NCBI GenBank assembly: GCA_001579985.1
Contig: LRSR01008379.1
Span: 1 to 26,598 of the forward strand
Direction: 5' to 3'
Source of the DNA: Hypsibius dujardini
Taxonomy: Eukaryota; Tardigrada; Eutardigrada; Parachela; Hypsibiidae
DNA: 26,598 nt
Shown here: one piece after another, positions 8,132 to 17,285 of the stretch
Layout: every line of letters starts with the position of its first letter
How positions within the stretch are numbered: position 1 is the stretch's first letter
The notes under the pieces: model-generated
Databases searched by the model: none
What the model saw: only the letters and a program-made list of their open reading frames with translations
Told to the model about the DNA's origin: nothing
Translations under genes and position numbers: made by a program

Positions 8132-11049
8132 CTACAATAGCATGTATTTTTGTTCCATTTGACTGAATCTCCGTCCATCGGTTAGTCTAGCGATGAAATT
8201 CACATCGCCCATGAGCCACCAGTCCTCCGGAACCCTTTTAGTCCTCCACACAATTCTGATGAAAATAAAAGTGCCTCTTAGCAAGCAGATAGACAGCGAA
8301 TTAAAGCTAACCAAACCTACATGAGAAAAGCAATTGCCGCCAAGGCTCCACCACCAACAAATGCCACAACGATGGCCATTATTGTGCGATTATCAGGGCA
8401 CAAATCGTTGTGCAGCCCACAAAGGGGACGATCGGGAGGCGGGTGTCCACTCATTAACCAAATGAATTGATTTTTTGCATCGGGAATCAATTTACGAACA
8501 TTAGAGTCGTATTGAAAAATATCCTGTGAAGTTAGAGAGGGTAAAAATGGTGATGTCTTAATTGAGACCTCCTGCAGAGCCCTTGGCACCCTTGGCAGAT
8601 GCTGTGTACTATTTCAGTTCAAAGAACCTTTATTTTCAGGTCTGTCGATGAGAGTTGCTGAATTATGGCCGTAATCACTCTGGCACCTTTACTGGTTAAT
8701 CGGACCGTCCGACTGGGGAAATTGTACTCTCGACTGCCGTTAAGCAAATTGGCAGCGAGAAATTTTCCGCTGGCGCAGCTGTCGCTCCCATTCGTGCATG
8801 AATCGTTAAGAACCTATGGGTACAGTAATGTGCAGCAGGAAGCTAGGAAACAATCTTCGTGGCACGTGGAGAAGGACTTTAACACCTTACCATCACCGCA
8901 CCTTCGACGGCTTCTGCGCAGCTGACTTGAAATTCATTTCTCTGGAAACAGCAGAACGAGACTTTGCTTTCATGTACCGTATTCCCCCGATCTCAAGGGA
9001 CACTTTTTTGCCCTACCAGTTAATTTGATCCACCCCGGATCTCATCTGTTCATCACCGTTTGCTATTGTTTACCTACAATCAATCAATCAACTAATTCCA
9101 TGGGTGCGTCAAGAAATCCCGCATAATCAATCAATCAATCGCTGCCAAGTTGCGCTTAAATTTCAACCAATCACGACACAGTGAATCCGATTGAACAGTC
9201 AACCGATGACTGGAGGGGGTGGGGCTTAACTGTCCCTTGAGATCGGGGGAATACGGTAAGTCAGACTAATTTCACATTTGATTCTTATAATTCAATCAAG
9301 GCAATAAATACGATGACATTCTGCGGGAGATCTTTCCGAATTTATTCGTTTGTGAATGTCGTTTTACCTCGAGGGTTAGTCTGGGAAATAGGCCACCAAA
9401 ACGAGACCCTTTTTGCTTTTGAATTAATGACATGGTATCGTTAATTCTTTCCCAGGCAATCTGCGGTGATCTGACGATAATGGTCGATAACATTGCCCTG
9501 GCTACTTTCTGCAATCGGAAGAAACAGGAGGCACATCAAACTATGTGTGCGAATCCTTAAGAAAATGACCTCTCGCCCTCCAGATCTTGTCCGGTCAACT
9601 CCCGTTAACATGACGCCATACCTGGTCAAGCGAATCATTTTTGTACCAAGCTAGCTGAAAATCGCCCGGTGTCTCAATTTCATAGAAATGGAAAAAGATC
9701 TACACAGCGAAGAATGAATGAAGAAAAAAAACATATACTTCGGTAGTTTCGTGAATATTAAACAGACTTACATGATCACCATCCGTCATATTGAGATCAT
9801 GGGCAGCTGCCTATAAATAAAAGCTACTACTAACTAACTAGTATACTCATATCAAGAATAAAATATATTCGCACAAGAGCATATTTTTATACTTCATTCA
9901 TCGCGTGGTTCTTTGTTCTACCTTTTAAAGTCTAGTGACTTACGAGCAGAATTCGTTGTGTGGCGCCAAGTGTGCAGCTGACAATTACTACACAAGCGAA
10001 TCTCAATTTATAACAGCTCTAGCATCTTCACTACAGAGGGTACAACTCAGTTATGGCTTACGTACTTCGTGTGAAGTTGCTGGCGACAAGTAAGGACCGG
10101 TCCGGCTTTTCTAGGGAAAGGTCAGTGGGCACAATGAGCAAACTGATAGTCTGCTTATACATTTGGAGTGATTCGGTGACTCCCCGACAAACTTCACGGC
10201 TCTTTGCCATTCCCGGATTGGCGATGTTGGCATCGTTGATGACGGCAATGCTCGTCCAGTTAAGCTTTTGAAGTAACGCAACCAGGGCGTCACCGTACAG
10301 TGCAATCACCCCGCTAGAGAAAGATATCACGGATGGAAAACGTTCCCTGTTTTGCACTGTCCCGTCTTCCGATTGGCTAAAATATTACAGGAAAGAGTAG
10401 CATTACTGTAGAACTATCATAAATCACGAGCTCTGTAAGACAACAGCTAAACTTGCCATGTGACCATAAAAAAGTCCATCTCTAAAAATCATCAAACCAT
10501 TAAGCATAACCGCAGTTCTGTGTATTACTACCTTGGGGCTATTCCTTTTGAAGAATTGTACTGTACGTGATTATACTCACCCCTTGCGAAGTCGCCAATT
10601 ATTGGAACGGAGACGGCACATACTATTAAAAAAACATACCATGCCCTTTGAAAATCCATCTAAAGTCACATTAATAACATTACTGATCATTTTTTACTGT
10701 ACTTGCCTCCCGCCAATACAATCGTTGGTCTCGGTAAGAAATAACCATCACGAAACAGCTCATTCATCTCACGATACTGTTCGTACCACTCGAGCTCATT
10801 GCACGAGCCAGGAGTCGAATGGTTCAGTTGTTTCAGGGTGTATTTGCCAAGTACTGCCGGGTACTTGGGGGCCAGGATCCCGAGCATCACGTCAAACACC
10901 GGCTGCAGCTCCACGAACCCTGATGGCGTCGGACCTGATGAAGTTAACGTAACAAAGTTCGGCACCACTGCTCCGATCATGACCGTCGAACATTCCAAGC
11001 ACAAACCACAAAAGAGCAGTGTCCGCGCAAAGCTGAAGCTGTACGCCAT
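8132..11049 (-). CDS. Natriuretic-peptide clearance receptor-like protein, copy 2 (possibly defective)
   Basis: Tandem paralogue of the receptor at 2795-6714. Exons: 11049-10707, 10622-10581, 10376 (or 10365)-10062, 9977-9944, 9810-9772, 9699-9622, 9508-9368, 8941-8891, 8813-8628, 8523-8321, 8255-8132. Exons 1, 2, 4, 5, 6 and 8 have exactly the same lengths as in copy 1 (343, 42, 34, 39, 78, 51 nt), with matching phases. Signal peptide, then VPNFVTLTS, PGSCNELEWYE, CAVSVPIIGDFAR, SEDGTVQNRERFPSV, CTLGATQRILL, AAAHDLNMTDGDH, RPLCGLHNDLC, one membrane segment (TIMAIVVAFVGGGALAAIAF) and a ~40-residue tail, VWRTKRVPEDWWLMGDVNF, ending at TAG. Oddities: intron 1 uses a GC donor (GGGAG|GCAAGT). The start of exon 3, where copy 1 has NWPFLWFSQSE, contains an in-frame TAA, and the obvious acceptor (TTTTAG, exon from 10376) is out of phase. 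An acceptor one step inside (CGGAAG, exon from 10365) restores phase but loses that segment. Total about 514 aa if so. Confidence 0.75.
8975..9258. mobile_element. MITE family C, copy 2 (284 bp)
   Basis: Termini TACCGTATTCCCCCGATCTC and GAGATCGGGGGAATACGGTA form the inverted repeat. TCAAGGGACACTTTTTTGCC and GGGGCTTAACTGTCCCTTGA extend it inward. TACAATCAATCAATCAA motifs lie inside. Located in the intron between exons 7 and 8 of receptor copy 2. Confidence 0.85.
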
Positions 11050-11402
11050 ATTGCAAGGACAGTAATAGTCGAGGCAAGGGACTAAGGGTATTGCAACGAC
11101 CCGGTTCGACTCTACCAGTTCACGAAACTCTCTTACAGTCGTAGGGGCTTCAAAGAAAACTCAATTTCAGATCCCCGTGCACATAATCAGAAGCGAAAAA
11201 ATCAAGCGAATCAGAAATAACATAAACAACGTGCATTGTGCTCAACAACTGCACCAACAATGCGAATGAGCCATAGGAGTGCCAGACGCTGGGATAGGAG
11301 CGTTTCTAAGGCTCGTACACAAAGATGGCATTTAAAACAAAACCAAAGACGCGAGACAAAACAGTGGGCGACTACAGATTCATCTCTTAACAAAAGGGCT
11401 GT
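11050..11402. other. Short intergenic region between kinesin and receptor copy 2
   Basis: About 350 bp separate the kinesin stop codon from the receptor ATG. It must hold the kinesin 3' UTR and the receptor promoter. No TATA box and no canonical minus-strand AATAAA was seen. Confidence 0.4.
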
Positions 11403-14400
11403 TTACGGATCCGTCTGCGTGAGTGTCTCCACGTCGCAGTAGGTCACGGCTCGACCGCCGGTGCAGGTAGGCGCGTGATTGGCCTTATAGATGAGCGTTT
11501 TCACATTGCCGTCCGGGGTGGGCTCTTGCAGTTCCAACTGGTAGGTGGTGCACTTCCGCAGCTCCTCCGCCGTCGGCAGGCGCGTTATCGACTTGCGTTT
11601 AGCGGATGACCTTCTGCCGAGAGCCGTTCCCATTGGGGTGCGATGCCGGGAAACTTGTTCGAGGATCTTGCCGCTGCCGTGGGGTAGGCCAAATGCGTAC
11701 CGTGGGTTTGAGGCTGGTGTACCAAATTTCTGCTGGAAAATGGTTATTGCGATAAAGCAAATATTTCAAGACTAATCAGACGAACTGAAATAAGCGGAAA
11801 ATTTGTGTAGGAGTTCCAAAGCTGAAACAATACAAACCTTAGTGGTCAAGCGGAGAAGCGGATTGACACAGGGGCTTGAAGTCTTCGCCCCCGCTTGGCG
11901 GTACTTGGCGTAGGCGGCTCGGTGTTGGGACGATTCCTCATTTAAGGTACTGGTTGCCGATGACTGGAATGGGGCCGAAGGAACGACCGTGGTGGCGATC
12001 TGGTGCGGTGATTTCCGCGCAGATGATCCAACATATTCACTGCCACCGTTTAAAATACCATCGATCTGACGGAGCCGTTCCCGCCCGCTGTCCAGCTCAT
12101 GCTGGTAGTTGTCGCGAATTCGCTGCTTTTCTATCTCCTGAAAGGGACCACAACTGTGCATGAGATACCGAACAGACACAACTAGATAAGACGAAATGAG
12201 GCGCAGGGAGACAGACAAACATGTGAACACAAAGACAAGCAGTGATAAGGACCGGCAGTTGTCAGGCAGACAGATAGACATAAAGATAATAGGCAAACTC
12301 AATAAGGCAGTCAGACAGACAGATAAGGAAGTAAATTCATTAAGGCAGTCAGCCAGACAGATAAGGAAGTACACAAAATCGCTGCTCCATACCAGTTCTT
12401 CACGGCGGCGTTCGGCGCTCCTTCTCTCCCTTTCCATCTGCTTTGCCTCGCGTTTCCGGCGCTTAGCCCGCTCTTGGCTGGCCGCGTACTGGCTCTCATG
12501 AAGCCGTCCCACCAAATCCACCTTGGCCTGCTCGCTCAATGTGGAGTGACGCAGCAGCTCGTCCCGTACGCGAATATGTTCATCCAATTCTTTTTCCATC
12601 TGAAAATTCAATAGTTCTCGCTCCTCCAAACGCATTCGTAGGGCATTGTTCTCCTGGAACGGAAGCAGAACGACGACGGTGAAGGAAATTGCCCGAGCAA
12701 GCACAACAGCCACACTTACTCTTCTGTAGTTGTCTTTCTCAGTGGACAGCGATTGCAGGTGTCCAACGAATTCAACTTCTGGAATTAGCAACAAGGTCAG
12801 ACGAAGAAATATGTCGCGACTGAATTGAGCAAGAAATTCTGTAATACTAAAAGTCAAAAATAAAATGTCACAGTAAAAGTTCCGATTTTAGAGTTAGGCA
12901 GAAAAACAGACAAAGAAAAGCAGACAGTCACAAACAGGCATGAGAACAAAGTGGTCGGTTAGAGAAAGAGCTGCTAGCAGTAGTCAGCGTGGTGCCCAGC
13001 AAAGCAGACTGACAGTCACATGTAGGCATACAGTGAAACACAACAACTTTAACAAGATACAACACGAAAGTATATTAATGAGGCTTTAATTAACTCGGCA
13101 AGCCCGATCTTCTGAAGGTTAATGATGAGTTCATACCTTGTGTCTTCAGGGCAGCTAGCATGGCCTTGTGGCGAACGATACGGTCTTCCAGGAAGCGGGC
13201 GAGTATGGGAAGGGTCATCTCATCGTCGTGCCCTTTCAACTGCAACAACCCATAAAAATATTTCGGAGGCGCACCCAGACTTGTACTAGGCGGAGAAAAT
13301 ATTACGGAATCTAGCTGACCAGACCGCCGTTCGTAAGCGGCTCTACTTGTCTGTCTGGCGTTAAAAGACACATTCCCTACCTGTCTACGGAAATTGGTAC
13401 CTTAATTGGTGGGAACATCTCACTAGTCCGAGTGAAAGAAAGCTTGACCCGGTGATGTTGGATAGTCTCCTCGTCGGTAAAGAGGTCCACATTCTCCTTG
13501 GCGCGCTTCTTGGACTCCACGGCGGCAGCACGACGACCCGGCGTGAAGCCCAGTTGATCGAAGCGTACCTGTTGTGCCCGTGTCACATGGACCTCTTGAG
13601 CTGATTCGGCAAACCTCAGAACATGCTGCAAAATAAAAAGGGTTACATCAAAGCTAAGGCACGGTCAAGGCAAGAAAAATATCCCAGTTTTCAATACCGT
13701 GGTCTCGTCATACTCTTCCGCAGCCGGATTCAGGCATACAATCATCCGAACTTTTCCCTCGCCTTCGAAGTACGATTTAAAGAGGTGGGTCAATTTCGAT
13801 TCACGATAAGGCACCATCTGTCGAAATAAATAAGAAACGAGTCAAGGCATGGCATTAATTCGACAGAGCAATCACTTAATAACGGAAATTCGAAGCTAAA
13901 CTAGAGCCGGAACGAGCAAAGATTACCTCTACAGAGTTCTCGCCATTCTGATTGGATCGAAGGGCATCCAGACATTTGCGCAGTGTCAGCAGCGACGCGT
14001 TGATATTGCCTGCGAATCAAGAATGCTCAGAGTAAGTGTGACGTTGATGAAACTCCCTAGACTCGACAAGGAGATTAACGTGACCGAAAAAATAACTGAA
14101 ATAGAAAGCTAGGAACCTCAAAGAGAGTTACAGCTGTGCCGCGGTTACTTTGAGGGTCACTCATTGGATTCTGCTTGGCGACCCTCAAAGTCACCGCGGC
14201 ACAGCTGTAGACTAGAGAGATGCCAAAGTCCTACCGGCTTCGCGGAGACGTTCTCCCTCGTTGTTGGTCCGCTTCGTACGTTCACTCCCTGCTAGATCAA
14301 TCAGCGACAGCAAGCTGACCTGAACGATATCCTTGTCTTGGACGACAGAATGCCCGGTCTCATCCAGCGGTGCCTGCACCAGTCGGATGTTGAAAATGGC

Positions 14401-15934
14401 GTGACTACGACTGGAATCGGCATTCAACTGCGTCGACGCAATGCGACGAGCCTTCTGTCCGCGGCTCAGCAGACGCAACGCTTCATCGGCGGTCAAGACT
14501 TCCACCTCGGTGGCGCCGGCAACGTAAATGTGTCCGGTGTTGTCTTCACGGAGCAGGCGAGACTGCAGCCTAAAAAGCAAACAACAACCCACTGTAATGA
14601 TGAAAACGCGGTAACAAACTCTTTCATGTCGGCTAACATTTTGCCTTCCCCGACATCCGGCTGAAGCAGATCGTATGCATAATTGTTGTAGATCTCCACA
14701 TAGGACACAAACAGCGAGTATTCACAATCTACATCCAGTCCGTTCACTGCAGTATCTTCCAAAAGACGCCCACTAAATTCGTTTTCGGAATCTTTCACCC
14801 TTCCCCGGGTGCGTATCACCTTCCCAGCATCGCGTTCAGCGCGCTGACGATCAACCAACGAATCCATTTGTGATTGGATATCAAAGCCGTTGAGTCGGTC
14901 CGGTTTGAACGTGTACTTGGCCGCAAGGTTGGGGCGGACAGTGTTGAAGAGGGTGTCCAAGGTGCGGGGAAGGATTCCGGGCTGTTCCCGTCGACCTTGC
15001 ATGGTGAAGGTCTTGCCGGACGAGGTGATTCCATAGGTAAATAACAACCCTGCAAAAAGATTGAACCGATTTCGGACCAGCAAATGAGAAAAATAAAACA
15101 TTTCCTTTAGCCAGATCGATTCTACGAAGAGAATTCCCAATATTCAAGGATGGGAAAAAAAGCTAAAATTAATCAGGAAAATTCGTTCTTTATTCAACTA
15201 AAAACAATAAATTAGTCACTGAAGCTTTATTTCAGTTTTAGCTAACTTTTTCATTTAAGTTTAGTTTTGCCATCCCGATCAGCATTGTAACTTCGTCGTC
15301 TTAACAACGGGAGGACGTCACGCAAAAACTCTCGATTGATCGCTTGATTTGAACCAAAATTCGTTGACTGTTCCTATCCTAATGTTCCCCATGTCTGAAC
15401 ACGGTTTCAAACAATTTTGTGTCAACAAAAATTAGTATTTATCCCATCGTGAACAATAAAAGTACAAAGTGGCCAACTAAATGGATAAATAAACACAATT
15501 CGGCGTGTCAGCCAGCTTCGTCCACGTTGCCATAGTTATCATCTAGACGATGGCCGAGCTTGGCTGATACATTTCACAGTTCAGTTTGACGTCCCATTTC
15601 TCTGAAACGCCATCAACCATCTTCTTTCCCAGCCATTCCTTAACTCACCACTCTTCCCCTGGATGAGATCGCGCACCAGCGGCAAGCCGACATCCTCAAA
15701 CACCTCAGCCTGGCTGGCGTCCTCGTCGAAAGCGTACTCAAACTTATACTGCGTGTCCTTGCCGAGGGCATTCCTTGCCGACGCCGACGGCGCGGTTAAT
15801 TGAATAGTCCGATCATCGACGCGGCGAATGCACCTTTCCGCGGCTGCAGGGAGAGGACGAACACGGCAAAAAACTTGCACATTGTCGGAGGAGTCGCCTT
15901 TCAGTTTGCCTCCTCCCTTCTGATGCTTCCTCAT
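11403..15934 (-). CDS. KIF23: Kinesin-6 motor, MKLP1/KIF23/Pavarotti/ZEN-4 type
   Basis: Plus-end-directed mitotic kinesin; in animals MKLP1 with a RacGAP partner forms centralspindlin, which bundles midzone microtubules for cytokinesis. Exons: 15934-15649, 15049-14638, 14569-14235, 14009-13927, 13817-13698, 13625-13389, 13239-13137, 12778-12720, 12653-12393, 12137-11838, 11732-11403; all phases agree, about 841 aa (human about 856-960). Motor: [11 protein letters not shown] near residue 20; P-loop GITSSGKT at about 102-109; a long kinesin-6 insertion; [15 protein letters not shown]; switch I NADSSRSH near 285; switch [10 protein letters not shown] near 324; [22 protein letters not shown], then the neck mark TPGRR. 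A charged coiled coil ([15 protein letters not shown] to SAERRREEL) and a basic tail (RRSSAKRKS) ending [14 protein letters not shown] recall the KIF23 C-terminus. An acceptor 10 bp before the ATG implies a 5' UTR intron. The donor ending exon 2 (AAAAT|GTTAGC) is weak but the only one in phase. The loss of Walker-type residues is not seen, so it looks functional. Confidence 0.9.
14129..14209. mobile_element. 81-bp hairpin, TA-flanked mini-MITE
   Basis: TACAGCTGTGCCGCGGTTAC at 14129 is mirrored by TCACCGCGGCACAGCTGTA ending at 14209, with TTTGAGGGTC / GACCCTCAAA further in. Arms are about 31 bp with a ~20-bp loop. It lies in the kinesin intron between exons 3 and 4 and begins and ends with TA, as Tc1/mariner-type MITEs do. 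Confidence 0.75.
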
Positions 15935-15944
15935 TCCGGCGTGC

Positions 15945-16733
15945 CTGAAATCGAAAAAGAAATGCCTTCAAAGTCTGTTCATTATATTCGAATGAGCAAA
16001 TGAATTACATTGCCGTTTGGTCAAGGGGTGGCAGGATTCCGTCACGGAAAGCCGGTATAAATCAAAGGCGAGTCAGGAGGAAGCTTAAAAAATGGCAGCA
16101 ACGTGACAAATAAAAATCAAAAACACCAACAAATCCCAATTCAAGTGAGAAAGTCCGTTCCCAATTTCAGAGTCCGGTTGTGCATGCGCTAACGAATGAA
16201 AAACAAATGCCGATAAGGTCCTTGAATGCGGGAATCAGGTCGGTCGGGTGCATTCGGTATTTCCGGGTGGAAAATAGTCACACAATGGCTTTTTCGAAAG
16301 AAATTCAAAAGAAGCCGTTGAGAAGTGAAACAAATGCCCCAGCGTGCTGGAAATTTGTGTTGCTAAAGTTCGGTTAGCAGTGCTTTTGCATGCGGCGTGT
16401 GGTTGGCTTGTCAAATCCAAAACCGCCAATCAAAAAAGTTGTTGAAGATAATGAGCGAATCAAAACACTCCAAGGGGGACTTACCCAACTAAGCAGCCAA
16501 TGGGCCAGCATGGGTGCGGGTGCTTTTGTCGAGCCGCCTGGACTGCTTAAATTTTCTCCGATATAACGCGCCGCATTACTAGTATTGTTTTTTATTAGCG
16601 ACAACATTTAAAAAATTTGAAGTATTAGTTTTTATGGTGAAACATAAAAAATGGCAGTAAATATCGCGTGAAATATCGCATCCAGTTCCCAAACACAGTT
16701 TGTGTCAGTTCTTAATGAATGGTCCATTTACCG
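15945..16733. other. Kinesin 5' flank
   Basis: Probably holds a kinesin 5' UTR exon, because a consensus acceptor (TTTTTCGATTTCAG) ends at 15945, right before the coding exon. I could not place that exon or a TATA box with confidence. No other gene seen. Confidence 0.4.
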
Positions 16734-17040
16734 TTTCATCTGTTCACTCAATGTATCAATCAATGCCTGAACTCGGTGCTATATTTCATCTGTTCACTCA
16801 ATGTATCAATCAATGCCTGAATTCGGTGTTATATTTCATCTGTTCACTCAATGTATCAATCAATGCCTGAATTATGTGTTATATTTCATCTGTTCACTCA
16901 ATGTATCAATCAATGCCTGAACTCGGTGCTATATTTCATCTGTTCACTCAATGTATCAATCAATGCCTGAACTCGGTGTTATATTCATCTGTTCACTCAA
17001 TGTATCAATCAATGCCTGAATTAGGTGTTATATTTCATCC
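16734..17040. repeat. 50-bp minisatellite, six units
   Basis: Units begin at 16741, 16791, 16841, 16891, 16941 and 16990; the last spacing is 49 bp after loss of one T. Each contains TGTTCACTCAATGTATCAAT and CAATGCCTGAA. Units differ at only a few positions (CTCGGTGCT, TTCGGTGTT, TTATGTGTT). It lies between the kinesin promoter side and the 3' end of the peptidase gene. The plus-strand ORF across it is only the translated repeat. Confidence 0.95.
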
Positions 17041-17285
17041 GCTCCTCCTAACTCATCTCATCCAGGTCTGAAATAGAATGTTACAAATACAAGAAAGCTT
17101 TCTGACATAAATCTGACAAGAGGCACAGGTTTGACCGTTGGGGTATCCGTATCTCGTACTGCAACAATGTTTTACAGTTCAGAAAAAACAAACAGTATCC
17201 CATAAAAACAATAACATTTGAAATTTGCTAATATTATGAATTCAAGACTGAACGGAAGGTGCATCAATTGAAAAAAATGGCCATT

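Noticed and set aside
11772-12857. 361-residue continuous minus-strand ORF as one exon
   Set aside because: It reads through three introns with consensus splice sites. The spliced kinesin exons within it keep phase and coiled-coil character, while the intron parts are leucine- and serine-rich noise.
13381-13388. Donor CAG|GTAGGG ending kinesin exon 6
   Set aside because: It would leave phase 2 and force a TGA at the start of the next exon; the GTAGAC donor 8 bp earlier keeps phase 0.
16734-17040. Possible CRISPR array
   Set aside because: The units are directly contiguous with no unique spacers, and the window is a eukaryotic genome.
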